Shown: piece after piece, positions 42,048-54,523 of the stretch | How positions within the stretch are numbered: the first letter of the stretch is position 1 | How the letters are laid out: every line of letters begins with the position of its first letter | NCBI RefSeq assembly: GCF_036417845.1 | Contig: NC_089990.1 | Location: 4,166,001-4,230,000, forward strand | Length of the DNA: 64,000 bases | Source: Apteryx mantelli | Lineage: Eukaryota > Chordata > Aves > Apterygiformes > Apterygidae | Reading direction: 5' to 3' | Program-made: the position numbers and the translations under genes | Notes under the pieces: generated by a model | Database searches by the model: none | What the model was told of the DNA's origin: nothing | The model's input: the letters and a program-made list of their open reading frames with translations, nothing else

Positions 42048-45000
42048 ATAAAACTTGCTAACTTCAAATTTCAAGTTTATCCACACAAACCACTTTCTTA
42101 GTGTATAATAACCATGCTAATCCCGTGCAACACTCAGAGCTGAGGTGCTTTCTCTCCCTGAAGGATTGCTGCTTTTCTTCTCACAGCAGGTTTCTCAAAT
42201 ACTTCTGAAGTGCTCCAAATTCACATGGCCTGGGAGGTTGCCCAGCAGTGAGGTCTTTTCTGTTACAGTGAATCAAAAGAGATGTATTTACTGTTTGTGG
42301 CTTTTGCTGGTTGTCCTATGGCAGTGTCAGTAGAGATACTGTATCAGTAGAGAACTGCACGTAATAGGAATGTTGTTTTGCTTCTGTAATTATTTGGGCT
42401 TATGTGCTCCCTTCTTGTGTCAGGTACACCATTTGCATTAAGAACACTTAAATGCTTTTCCAGGGTTTTTGTATAATGCCAAGGACCGAGATGTGAGCTT
42501 TCATTTTTTTATCCAATTTTTGTTTTCAAATATGACCAACACTTTTCTAATAAAAGTATGTTCATATTGAATTTTGTGCTAAAGAAATGACTTTTGGAAA
42601 GATACAGCATATTTTTGCCTTCTGGCAACTGTAGCTTTGTCACTGAGAATAGCAGAAAATAATTAATAATCAGTAGTGGGAATCTAGCATTATAATTCTC
42701 CAGCTGTTGTGAAAAATAACTTTGTATGTATCTTATAGAAACAATTAGTGAAATAACAAGGAATAAAAATTACGCAACACCACTGCAGGATTTGTGAAGA
42801 GAACGGTAGGTAGAAATTGATAGATTCTTTTGGTTTATTGCCACTCAGGTAAATGAAAATCTGAAAAACCTGTCAACTAAAGAATTGTGATTATTAGCCT
42901 GAAACTTGTGACAGATTAAGTATAATAGAGGAGCTGACTGCTCAAATGTAAGTGAAGAGAACATTTTCATGGGGTTTGTGTGAGGCAGGCTGTTTTACAA
43001 GCTTTAAGCCATTGTGCAAATGACAGGATTAGTTTGGCTGAATAGAAATACAAATACCTTGAACTAGCAGGTATTTGCTGTAGAAGATCCATCTGAGGTG
43101 TGGTGCTCTGTCAGGGGCGGCTCCTAATAATGAAACCCCCTGTGGACAGGAGATGGTTCTTTTCTCATCTCTTATTGCATATTTTGATTTAGTAAACCAA
43201 CTTCAGCAGCAGTATAAGGTGGTGCTTTTTGGATGGTCAATGGGTTGGAGAGTTATTACTGCTTAAATAAAGATACTGTACTACAGAGCTCCTAAAAACA
43301 ACAGTCCTCAACTTCAGGCTTACATGCGGTGCGGATCTCTCTTCAGCCCTTTAGCTTCACTGAAAGAGTTTAAACTCTATTTCAACATAGCTGATAGTAG
43401 TTCAAAGCATTGCATGCATCCAAGGAAATGGGATCAACAAATGAAACTAAAAATATGTCACTTATAAACAAAACCATGAAAAGAACTTGCCTTCTAGCTT
43501 ATCTGGATTGTACCATGTGGGACCATATGTCATTTGACCTTTGGCTAAATAAATTCAGTTGTAATGAAAACAAGTTCAGAAAATGGATCAGATTGCAGCA
43601 TAGTTTTGGTTAGATAAGTCAACAGACTTCTTGGTTATTTTCTGAAATGTTCCTGCAATGTTGTGTTAGTTTGTGCTCTCTGCAATACTTTCTCTATGGC
43701 TACATCATCCTGCTTCATATACATAGGTCATTTGAGGTTATAGGTACATACTAGTGTACTCTGTTAATTCACTTCGGATAAATGTGAGCAAAATGGGTGA
43801 ACAGCACCCTGTGGTTAGAATCCATGTAGTTAATCCTCAGATCACTGAAGATGCTTATGTTACAGGATTTTGTGGTACAAACATAGTCCTAGGAACTAGG
43901 GAAAAGCTCATCTTTATGTTAACAGTGCTTAAAATCTCTAGTCTGCGATGTGGCTTGTGAGATCCCATTGAAAACCATGCAAAATGCCTAGTATGCACCT
44001 GGCAATTTTGCCTGCTTATAATGAACTGTGCGATATCTCGCATCCTGTGCCCGGACATGTGTTCTGTTCTTGCTTCTGCGTGGGTATTCGTTCGGTTGTG
44101 CTCCCAACACTACCTTAGCTGACCACATAAGTTGCTCGCTGCCCAAAGCAGTGAATGTGAAATGTGGTTGAGATGTGGCTCATCTCCTGGGTTTTAAAAG
44201 TAGTAGGAAAAATAGACAAACTTTCCTGGGTTTTGCTGTTGTAATTTTTTTAATTTTAATTAAACTGATGTGTTTTTTCACACATTCTTCACTGCATTTT
44301 ATTTATGATTTCTGTCTGCAGCTGTTTTAAACCTATTTCATTCCACTTTGCTATCAAAGCAATGCTTGTCACAAGAAAACCTGATGCTGTGTTAATACAA
44401 TTTAAGTCTCCCGAAGGGGACTGTGTAATTTTGAGCTTCTAACCAGGAAGATGAGTCCTAATCAGTTCTAAATGGTAGGAGGAAAGATCTTCCCCCAAAG
44501 AGAAATCTTGTGGCTATCAGTAACAGTGAAGGTACTGTGATGAAATTCAACAGGCATCCCCAGAGATTTCATCACCTCTGAATATGCTCCTTCCTCTTAA
44601 TTCGTACAAAGCTGTTATGGGATTTCTATCTGTTCCTCAGAGCATCATTGAGCGCAGAGGAACAGCACAGATTCTGGGGGGTCTCAATCCCTCTCTCTGA
44701 TACAGTGTGCATGAATGTCATTACCTGTCATCAGCATGCCACTGACTCTGCACTGAACTGCTGTAGCTGGATAATTATGTTCAAGGGACAAACTGTCACC
44801 AGTCGTAAATACCTGGTGCTTTTGTGGAAAAGATAATGCATGTTCTTATGCAGAACAGTTTAAAGCTGTGTCTGATGCTTATGCGTTGCTTCTTAACTGC
44901 TGGGAAGCAATTGAAATGTCAGCAGAACTGTTGTTTGTAGTACTGCTTTGAGTCAGCATTTGTGAAGCCAGTTTATGAGAAGGTGAAGCTCGTGAGTCAT

Positions 45001-45104
45001 CTGCCTTCCTGAAAACTTTGTGCCTTTGGAAAAGTAAACAACGTACTTTGCAAGAGGGGCTGAACTGCTGGACTTAAAGGTTTGTGATGAGCTGCACAAA
45101 ATCT

Positions 45105-46086
45105 AGCTGGAGGCCAGTCACTGGTGGTGTTACCTCAGTGTCTATACGGGGAACCAATACTGTTTAACATCTTCATTAATGACCAGGATGATGGGACAGA
45201 GTTCACCCTCAGCAAGTTTGCAGATGATACAAAATTGGAAGGAGTGGCTGATACCCCAAATGGTTGCTCTGCTGTTCAGAGGGACCTCGACAGGCTGGAA
45301 AAATGGGTCAGTGGGAATCTAATGAATTTCAAGAAAGGGAAATGCAAAGTCGTGCCCTGGGGAGGAATAATCCCATGCACCAGTACAGGCTGGGGGCTGA
45401 CTGGCTGGAGAGCAGCTTTGTAGAAAAGGCCCTGGGGGTCCTGGTGGACAAGTTGAGCATGAGCCAGCAATGTGCTTTTACAGCAAAGAAGACCAACAGC
45501 ATCCCGGGCTGCATTAGGCAGAGCATTGCCAGCAGGTCGATGGAGGTGATGCTCCCCCTCTCCTCAGCACTGGTGAGGCTGCCTCTGGAGTACTGTGTCC
45601 AGGTCTGGGCTCTGCAGTACAAGAAAAACATGGATATACTGGAGCAAGTCCAGTGAAGGGCCACAAGGATGACTAAGGCATTGGAGAATCTGTCATATGA
45701 GGAGAGGCTGAGAGAGCTGGGGTTCTTCAACCTCAAGAAGAGAAGGCTTGGGGAGATCTTATCAATGTGTACAAATACCAAATGGAGGCAGGGAGGGGGG
45801 TGAAGTAAAGGAGGTGAAGCCAGACACTTCTCAGTGGTGCCTAGTAAAAGGACAAGAGGCAGTGGGCACAAGTTGAAATATAGGATGTTCCATTTAAATA
45901 TGTTTATTTAACTGTAAGGGTGATTGAACACTGGATCAGGTTGCTCTGTGAGGCTGTGGAATCTCTGTCCTTGGAGATATTCAAAACCCTATTGGGCAGC
46001 CTGCTCTAGGTGACCCTGCTTGGACTGGGGGGCTGGATGAGACTGCCTCCAGAGACCCCTTCCAACCTCACATGTTCTTTGCTTCT
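45105..46086 (+). mobile_element. CR1 LINE, 5'-truncated 3' fragment
   Basis: The left part translates to the end of a CR1-type reverse transcriptase: [12 protein letters not shown], then the active-site motif KFADDTKLE near 45217-45243, then LDRLEKW. A frame change near 45420 leads to further CR1 ORF2 sequence (KALGVLVDKLSMS, LPLEYCVQVW), a stop near 45656 and then the hallmark YEERLRELG. The right part is the CR1 3' UTR with the typical GGCAGCCTG and CCTTCCAACCTCA stretches, ending in a degenerate TTCTTTGCTTCTGTG, the CR1 terminal 8-mer repeat. Stops and frame changes show it is dead. Known biology: CR1 copies in birds are usually 5'-truncated like this. Confidence 0.93.
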
Positions 46087-46725
46087 GTGTGCCTGGATGC
46101 AGCCATGTGACTAAACTCTCCTGTGAAAGGTAGCAATCAAGTAGGTGCAGTAACAGCTCTAATCATCCTGTGTTACAGTGAGTAATCATCTCCACTTAGA
46201 TTTGTAGCCTTTTATGTTCCTGAATGACATTAGCCTATTATCCTATTGCTAATCATTTCCACTTGGTAGGAAGCTATGGAACTTCTTTAGTTGGTTACCA
46301 GTTAATGAGCATTGCAATTAGAACCCTTTTAGCAGAAAGGAGCATAGCTTCACTATATACAATACACAATTGCAGTGAGCATGAGAAATGGGAGTATCCT
46401 GGGAGGTTAGGCATGGAGGGAGCTGTAGCTGAAACCTGACCCTTTTGAATTACTGCATTAATGAATCCTGGAATCACATTTATTTTTCTTACTTTTAGAA
46501 TAAAGTAATAAGATATTCAACTGCTCGTGAATACAAAACCCGACTTTCTTCCTCTTTATTAGTAATCACACATTTTTCAGTGCCAGTGAAGAGTTTTTCA
46601 AGGGCTTTGAGGACGGTGAAGAAGGAACTAGTACATGTTCATGGTCCTCTGGCTGTACTTTTAGTTGCTTCAGCAGGAGCATGAATTCTGGAAGCAGGCT
46701 GGACACGCTGAATCTGCAGCACTTC

Positions 46726-46739
46726 CCACTAGGGGGCTG
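46726..46739 (+). promoter_or_regulatory. Strong CTCF-like motif
   Basis: CCACTAGGGGGCTG matches the CTCF core CCACYAGGGGGC perfectly over 12 bases. It lies in the AT-rich region about 640 bp after the CR1 fragment, where a chance match is less likely than in a CpG island. Confidence 0.5.
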
Positions 46740-47164
46740 AAGTCCAAAGAGCAGCAAGCACCTGTGCTCTAAAAGGTTATTTCTTACTAAATTAGGCTCA
46801 GATTTGTAGGAACACTAGATTAAATGAGATCTCTGGGGTTACTGAGTTCAGCCTTCAGAATTGCACAATCTTCTTCGACAGCTAGCAACTGCACATCTTT
46901 GCAGAACAGGCCTGTTGCTGTTGTGAAGGTGTTTGGTCCTCCAGCACTCCCACTGCAGATGCCTGGTAAACTTTTTATAACTTTTAGGCTAAATGTGGTT
47001 AGTTTGTGGTGTTATAGTCCTCTGCTATGCTGTTCATTAGCAGAACGCTACTTAAACACTGCTTTTCCTTTCTTTGTGCTTATCTCCTGGTAAATTTAAA
47101 GAGGGGAGTTGCATCCCTTAAAAACAGTAGTCTTGCTAAAGATGAAGAGATTGATGTATGCTGT

Positions 47165-47440
47165 TCCAGAAGAGGTCTCATGGGGGACCTGTACAAAAGT
47201 TGCCTTTAATCCCTCTTTCATTATCATAATTTCATCCCCTCACTAAAATTTAGCACATTACTGAGGCTGGGCTAATGAGCCTGTAGTTGCCCATATCATT
47301 TCCCCACAGTCATCACAATGACTAAGTAGACCCGCTGGACAGATCCATTAGCAAGGGGTTTTAACAGTTTGTACTTTCCTCTGGAGTTGCAGTTGCAGAT
47401 GATCTGGTCCCAGTGCTGAGCCCGGCGGGCTTTGGAGCTC
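47165..47440 (-). mobile_element. Decayed CR1 LINE fragment, reverse orientation
   Basis: The plus strand shows the complement of CR1 ORF2 in the expected order: a GACCTGTACAAAAG stretch, then TGAGGCTGGGCTAATGAGCC and CTGTAGTTGCCC, then GATGATCTGGTCCC. These correspond to phrases I recall from antisense avian CR1 (TGAGGCTGACAGGCCTGTAG and CATCTGGTCC). Many differences and indels; the limits are approximate. Confidence 0.5.
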
Positions 47441-47564
47441 TCCTTACACAGTGGAGGTTGTTGTTCTCCCCTGGCCACTCGTTGTCTTTGTCGTGTGGCC
47501 TTTCCCCCCATATATGTTGTATTGTCCTCTACTGAGAATAGGACAGGACACAACCCAAAGTAAG

Positions 47565-47599
47565 TGTGTGCGCGCACGCATGTGTGGGTGCGCGTGTGC
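47565..47599. repeat. Alternating purine-pyrimidine tract (GTGTGCGCGCACGCATGTG type)
   Basis: About 35 bp of nearly perfect alternating purine and pyrimidine with CGCGCACGCA in the middle. This sequence type readily forms Z-DNA. Confidence 0.8.
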
Positions 47600-49349
47600 T
47601 ATCAAGCCGTGACGGTGGTCACTGCAGTCCTGGGTTCCTGGTGGTGATAGTGGCTCTGGTGCCTCTGCAGTTCTGGGATTTAGCTGGCAGGCTCACTGTT
47701 CAGTTAAGGCAGAAAATAAACCTTTTCTCTTAAAGACTGTGTGCATTCCCACTGCGCGTTTGCAGTTTCCTTAATTGCAAAGCTACAGTAGTTTTTTATT
47801 TTTTCTTTATAAAAATGATTTCATATTGTGTATTGGATTATTAATCTTGATATTACTACTCTAGTTTTTCTGTATTTTTGCGTTAACATTATAGAGTTTT
47901 TCTTTGGCTCAGGAACTGCAGTATCTGGAAGATAATCTTCTGTTTTCACCACTGGATTTGTAGAAGAATTGATAGTTGCATCTAAAGGATTTACTTAACA
48001 GTGTGAAATAACTTAAAACTGTGTTCACTGTTCATTTGTTGAATGACTTCTGGTATTTGTTTCAAATGAGTCAAAGTGCAAATAAAGACTTGAAATCTTT
48101 TTCCTAAAGGCCAGGTTTGAATACAGTCATTCAGAATTAATATTTAAATGTGTAAGACTGAGACTTTGTAATATGTTGTCCTCTAAATTATTAGGAATGA
48201 CAAAGTAAACCATCTGGTTATTGCATGACTACTCAGGCGTTCAGTCATCTGAGTTGTTCACTTGCTCCAGAAATTGCCTCCTCAGTAGAGTTTTTAAATA
48301 ATGCTAATAAAACTTCTAGCTGTTTGCTACAAATCACTACAGAATTGAGGCTTGGCTCTGAACTTCGAGGTTTTTTCCTCATTAAAAAAGTCATTTTCAT
48401 GTCTTTCAAATGAATTAAATTGCCACCATCCAAATCACTTAGGCTTTTAAAAAGTATTTTTAATATATTTTGGCTGGCTGAAAGTATTTTACTACATATA
48501 ATGAACAATCAGGAAGTACAGCATATGTACATTTTACGTTTAAAAATATACATGCTCACCTTTTTGGAATTTTTTTAATTTTAACCCAACTTTGTATGAG
48601 TCTTGTTATTCTTAGCAAAGGCTCAAATAATTGAAAAGTTAGTGAACTTTCGTTAGTGAAAAAATATGCTACGTGTCTCAAAGGAGAGCTGCTATCCAAG
48701 CTGGAAAGTTTCAGTCAATGGATACAGAGAGAAAATTTTATTAAAATTTTCAATGTTAAAGTTTATCTAATTAATAATTTCCAAAAATGTTTTGAATTTG
48801 TGTTCAAAATCTTTCCCTGAAAAAGAGGCATTTTTAAACTATTTTTGCCTAGTGACAAATACTCTAAATATAACTAGATTCCTCGGGCAGAATTTGGTGT
48901 ATAGCTGAATGATGCATCATCTACTGAGCTTTGTCACCCTGGAGAGAAAGTAGGAAACAGCTTGGTGAAGAGGCATATGTCTTGTGTCATCTTTGCTCCT
49001 TTCTTTTTGTGCAGGTGCAGGATCCTGGGTGCTATTCCCCTATGGTTCATCTGAGTCATCCAAACAGTCGCACAGATGCCAAAGCAACCACAAGCACGTT
49101 CACGGGGAGAGGATTTGGGGATGAATTAACACAAGATAACTTTTGTCATCTGTCATCCCTCCTCTTTGCGTTGGCTAACTGCTGCAGTAGGGCCAGAGTT
49201 AATGCCAGATGTGAAGATGTTTCATTCTTACAGATGTAACCTGGTGCCATCTGATGATACTACTATGCAGCAGGAGTGTCCGTCTTTTAGAGGAGACATT
49301 ATTGGAAAATCTTACAGCTGTTGAAGTTCTAGTGTCAGTAGTTGTTAGC

Positions 49350-52100
49350 AAGATGCGAAGAGAAAGTGACTGGAAAGGGCCTCCTCGTTATTCAGTCCCT
49401 TTCCCCCATCACAGGAAATTGTTGTCGTCTTATCCCTTCAGCAGGGATTATAAGTTTGTTTAAAAAATGGATAGATTTCTTGCCTCCCTCAGAACTGTAG
49501 ACAAGATTAAGACCCTGATCCCAAAGTTCCAGCATCTGCAGTCCCCTGGGTATTTTTGGTCACTCCTACAATTGGAATAAGGATCACTTGTCACATGCTA
49601 TAAAACTTGGCTTTTGGCTCAAGGCTGCATATGATCTTTGCCTCCAAATTAGGTTTCACCGTATTTCTTCCATTATCCATTGAAGCATGGAGAAATTAGA
49701 TGAAGAAAGCAGCAGAGGGTTGCCCATCTCTGGGAACCAAAATGGGGCAGGAAAAGTGGAAGAAGGTGCCTCCAGCAAGCAGGGAATGGAGCATCTGACT
49801 TAACTGAGGTGTGCTGGGACCTGAGGCTCTCCCTATGCTTTTCTACAGCTGGGTGGCAGCATTTCTGCAGTGATTCATGTGCATGGTAAGTTAACTGCCT
49901 AAAGATTTTTTGGGAACAGACCTTACGTGCTTATTTCTCTCAGTTGTGATCATTCCTTTTAAAGCAATGCCAGACTCGCTGAATTTCTTGGGTATATGTC
50001 TGTGCTGTAGTGGTGAGTCCTAAAAATGCTACTGCAAATATCAGTAGATTCAAGATTTCACAAAATGAGCATGAGTTTATAAAACTGTAGTGCAGCAGCT
50101 TGTCTACTGTCTATCCTCTGTCTCCTGTCACTTGGTGTCTTCCCTTATATTCACAGTCGTGGTATGCAGGATTCCCCAGCTGTAGACTAATGCCAGTTTA
50201 CTCCATTTATACAAGTTCTGGAAGATGAATTAAAACAAACTGACAAACTGACTGCCTCAGAGATCTGAAGTGCTATAGGTTCCTCCACCATGTTTCTGTA
50301 TTTTTTTATGCTGTTGTTCACCTTCCACATTAACAAATCATACTTCAAGGTTGAATTTTTCAAGCTTTAAACTTTAAGCTATTGGGTCTTGTTATTATTT
50401 TAATCAGCTTGAAAAATTCCTCACAGTCATACTTCATTGTGGAACTGTCATCATAGAGTAATCAAACATCCTCTTTCTGAGCTCTTTAGCCCCTCACTAT
50501 GAAATTTGCTTCACTGGATAATTTTTAATCTTTCCTTTGAACTTGTTTCTGTGTTTCTCTGTCCTTTGTAACTCAAATTTTGGAACGGATGCAGCTTTCT
50601 AGGAACACTTTTGCCAGTACTATGTACATAATCATGTTCATTACCCAGCTTCTAATTTTCCATTTTATGAATGGCGCTTTGCTCCCTGAGATCAGGCTGA
50701 GCCAGTTGCTGTGGTTATGCTCTTTATTCCTTGAAGCACTACCTGGTGCTTGGCTGTGTTAAAACAGATTTGGTTGGATTGTGACTATTTCAGTAGGTAA
50801 TTCAGACAATTGTGTATCACTAACCTGTCTTCATTTACTATCCCACCAATGTTTGTGTTAGCTGAAAACTTTATCAGAGAAGATTTGATATCACTGCCTG
50901 CATCAACTTGTAGCAGTACTGAACAGCATTTGGTCAAGCACTAATCTCTGCGATGAGTAGTGAGGTCCTTGTTAACTGAAGGTTTCCCATTAGCAACTCA
51001 ATTAGATCTGTAACTCAGTCAATTTTTAATCCATCTGATGTATCCTGTTACTACTTGAAGTCTTAGTTAAAAAACTTGAATTTTATGGAATTAAGTCTAA
51101 CACTTTGAAGAAATTCAAATATAATACATAAAAATAGTTGCCTTGATCACTAGATCAGTAATCTTGTAAGCTATAGCAGGTTTGTTTGAGAAGACTTTTC
51201 TTTCAGTAAAACCATATTAACTGTCATTAATAGCATTTTACCTTCTAACTCTTTTTTTGGTAAGAGACTCACAGTAACTGTTCTGTGGGACAAGTATCAT
51301 GTTATCTAGACTGTAATTCCCTGGGTACTTGTCTTGCCATTTTTACATCTTGAAACTACAAGGGAGTCCTCCAAGACTTGTGAAATTCCTCAGTTTCTAG
51401 GATTTGTTAAAAATAGTAGTTTGGAAGGCTTCTCTGTTCATCTGAAATGGTATTTTTCAGATTCATAGATGCAAATTTTTTGGGTCTGCTGATTTGAAAA
51501 TGCATAGTTTAAGTGGGTTCTTCCTTCTGTTATAGACAAACTTCATATTTCATGTGTGATCATCATGCAGGATACATGTGTCTTCCTGCTTTGTTAAAAA
51601 AGCAGATCACAAATATCTGCTGTACTTTTCCTTAATCTGTATCCCTATTTATGATTTTATCAACTGTGCATAGCAATGAGCTGTATCTGACTTAAGGTTC
51701 CTTTTGTTCTTGCAGTATTTTAAAATGCTTTATTTCCCTTAAACCAATTTCATTTTCTTTAACTGCATTGGCTATTGATATGTGAATGGTTTGCTTTCAC
51801 TTCCCTTATTGGTTACATATGTTTGAACTTGTAACTTATATTTGTCACCATTAGCTTTCCCTTTCCCCCATACTTAACGTGTTTCCATGTTCTTTTGCTG
51901 TTTTAATATCCCCTGTAAGCAGAGAGATTCAGTTGTCAGTTTAATTCTTTTTATATTGGTGTGTTCATGGCTTTTTGACTCATCTTCTAATTTTGAGGCA
52001 TCCTTTAAGATAAATAAATGACTATTAAGAGACTGCAGAAATGTAGTGAATATCCATAACAAAACTGCTCTGTTATCCTAATAAAAATTCTGTTACACAT
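49350..52100 (-). mobile_element. Ancient, long CR1-like LINE remnant covering the RT region and 3' end
   Basis: On the minus strand, in the right order from high to low coordinates, are decayed versions of: a linker before the RT (about 52.1-51.6 kb), KSADPKNLH near 51480 (CR1-type K-S-x-G-P-D-x-L-H-P), YLNFFKVLDLIP near 51110 (RT motif Y-L-D-F-x-K-A-F-D-x-V-P) and KFSANT near 50870 (active site K-F-A-D-D-T). At 49360-49410 comes a terminal block (GACTGGAAAGGGCCTCC, then CAGTCCCTTTCCCCCATCAC) typical of antisense CR1 3' ends. The spacing fits one element of about 2.7 kb. Stops and indels are everywhere. Compared with the copy at 45.1 kb it is far older. The middle part (49.65-50.8 kb) is assigned by position more than by motif. 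Confidence 0.72.
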
Positions 52101-52454
52101 GGACTTACAATTTATCTTCATTTTTGCTAACCCAGCAGGCTAGGATTATGCTTTCAATTAAAATGGCTTAGCTGAAATAATTAGGATTTGTTGCAATCAG
52201 TGAGTATAAACTTGATAAAGGAGTCTAATTTCATAGGGTTTTGTCTGGCCTGTGTTTTTGCTTAGCAAATCCTGCTAGAGAGCTAGGAACCATGATTGCT
52301 GGAAAGCCAGTTAGAGTGGCTTCATCAAGCTGCAGCTAAATATCGGTGCTGTGAGTACAATATTTAACATGCCAATAAAACACGCTTCCTGTCTTCCAGC
52401 TTCTGTGATACACTGGTCATCAGTGGCTCTATACAGTAGATTTGAAATAATGAA

Positions 52455-52880
52455 CTATATGCCTTTTTGACTGACTCTTCCCCTGTGTCCATACAGGCTG
52501 TGGCTATGACACCTTTGGTCTCGGTGGCTCAGATTCCTGTTTTTTCTTCCTTCCCCCGGCTGCTCAGGAACACCCTCTGCTCCAGGTCCGTGGTCTCCTG
52601 CAAACTCCATGCCAGAGCAGCTTTTGCCCTGTGAAGTGGTTACCCCGTTTGGCTCTTCTAGGCTCTCGCCCTTAACTGCAGGACGGTGTTTGCGCTCACT
52701 GTCTGCAGGGCCTGTGTCCTCCCTAAATGAGCGCCGTGGTTGGTCTCCACCGCAGCCGTCTAGGGGCTTCCTTGGAGGGGCTGCGCGGTGGAACCGGCTG
52801 GTGTACAAAATCATGGCTTTGCAGGCTGGTGGAAAAATGCTTGGCCTTTGACTTGGAAAGGTCTGTGTGAGCCGTGGCAT
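52455..52880. other. CpG-enriched patch in the AT-rich region
   Basis: About 425 bp with many CpG dinucleotides (around CCCCCGGC, GAGCGCCG, CCACCGCAGCCG, CTGCGCGG) against a CpG-poor background. A 141-codon frame is open on the minus strand, and an acceptor-like CATACAG precedes it on the plus strand at about 52490. No protein family is recognised. It may be a small promoter, an old exon or an unknown repeat. Confidence 0.45.
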
Positions 52881-53076
52881 TCATTCCCATGGACTCCCAG
52901 GTGTGTGCCTGGTCAGCAAGGTAAGGAACGGCAGCAGCTTGGGAAAGAAAGTGTCTCTTGGAAGCATGGGGCATAGCGGCTATGTTTACACTTGCAGACC
53001 AGTGGGAATGGATATGTAGAGTGAAACACCTGGTGCTGAGGTCCTGACAGCCACAGTATACCCATTTCAAGTGGTG

Positions 53077-53104
53077 TGTTTTTGTTTTTGTTTTTTTTGT
53101 TTGT
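53077..53104. repeat. (TTTTG)n-like T-rich simple repeat
   Basis: T-runs interrupted by single G at irregular intervals. Confidence 0.7.
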
Positions 53105-54505
53105 CTTCTCATACTTTGGACTAGCTCCAGTTAAATTCTGCTGAAAGGGCACCATCTCACAGGCTCTGAATTTCCAGTGTACATCAAAGTGCAGTAAGTG
53201 GGGACGTTTGGGAGGTTCAATTCAAAAGTTCATTCCTGAGTCAAACTAAAAGCACAAAGGTAGGCCCAGTAATGTTTCTTGTCTCAGCTACAGTGCATAT
53301 GATTGCTGGGACTAATTTCTCAAGCTGTTATAGAGGTTTCTAGTACTCCTTCAAGGCAATTGCAGTTCAGCACTGAGACTACTCTGAAGGTTTTTCTGCC
53401 AGGGTCACGGTAAACTGGAGTTTGTATTTGTTTGTTACTGTGTGAGTTAAAGCCAAGTTGCAGGAACATAAGTATTTGGGCATGAGGTGAAAATCCCTCC
53501 AGTTTGTAATAACCCACAACAATTAATCTGCTTAAACTTACTTGTTCCATAGATGTGCTAATATATACTGCTAAATTATTCTCAGCCCTACTCCTATAGA
53601 GCATCATATCTAATTTTCTCCTTTTATAGCATACTTTAGTGCACAGGCATTCATGCCAAGTAATGCATTATTCACAAGTACCGGAGCTGTATAACAGTAT
53701 ATAACTGAGGCTGCAGTGGATCCTTCTCCCAGGTGTTATGTCTTATTTCCTTTTCCATAGTAAATGAATCCTTGCCTTCAAAAACTTGGGGGAACTGCAA
53801 GATGCAGCTGATGCTAATTGTGCAAGAAATTGGTGAATCAACACAGGCCTTTATTCGAGCCTGGTTCAGCCCCATGCATCACCTTCGAAACTGCCATTCT
53901 GCTATAAACCTACTATGCAATGTGGATTACGATGAGAAATAGACTGTGGTTGTCAGACAAACCCCTTGGGGAAAAGAGTATCTTGCTCTAACATCGATGC
54001 AGGCTTTACCATTCTAATCACATACACACTTAGGGCTCGCTAAACTCGGTGTATGTGCTTTTGTTTTATTTTTTTAAACTAGTGCTTGAAAAACCTCCAA
54101 TAACATTCCCACATGGACCTGCTTAAATTTGCATAAAAATAGTCTGCAAATGAGGCCAAGTTTCTCTCTCCCCTGACTCCTCACAGGGCTTGGTCTGTGA
54201 ATACCTAAAATCTGATGGATGGTTGAGAAGAATACTGATTTGTATTTGATTTATTTTTAATGGGCTGTGGATTAGAGCTGTGCTTCCTTGTGCTCTTATC
54301 TCATCCATGCTCATAAGCAAAGCAGCTTTTGTCCAGGCTCTTTTTAACTTGAGCGCAAGAATTCCTAGGCATTAACATGCTGCAGAAAGGAGTATTTGAT
54401 TCAGTAGGTGCAGCCTCTCTTTTAAAATAATGTTTGGCATGGTACTAAGTGTCTTTTTTTCCCTCTTCTGTGGAGTGCCAGATTTTTGGAAATGTGCTTT
54501 TTACT

Positions 54506-54523
54506 CCCCCCCCCCATCCCCCC
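54506..54523. repeat. C-rich homopolymer (C10 AT C6)
   Basis: A run of ten C, then AT and six more C, on the plus strand. Confidence 0.85.

Larger units (their letters stand above)
15700..45100. other. AT-rich region without recognisable genes
   Basis: From about 15.7 kb the GC and CpG content drops sharply. I checked both strands for open frames, splice-flanked exons with familiar protein motifs, RNA genes and transposon motifs. Only scattered open frames of 60-165 codons without domains were found, plus simple repeats listed separately. It may be intron or intergenic. Confidence 0.6.

Noticed and set aside
53733-53942. A 69-codon plus-strand frame considered as an exon
   Set aside because: No known domain, no good flanking acceptor and donor with a matching phase, and an equally long frame on the other strand.
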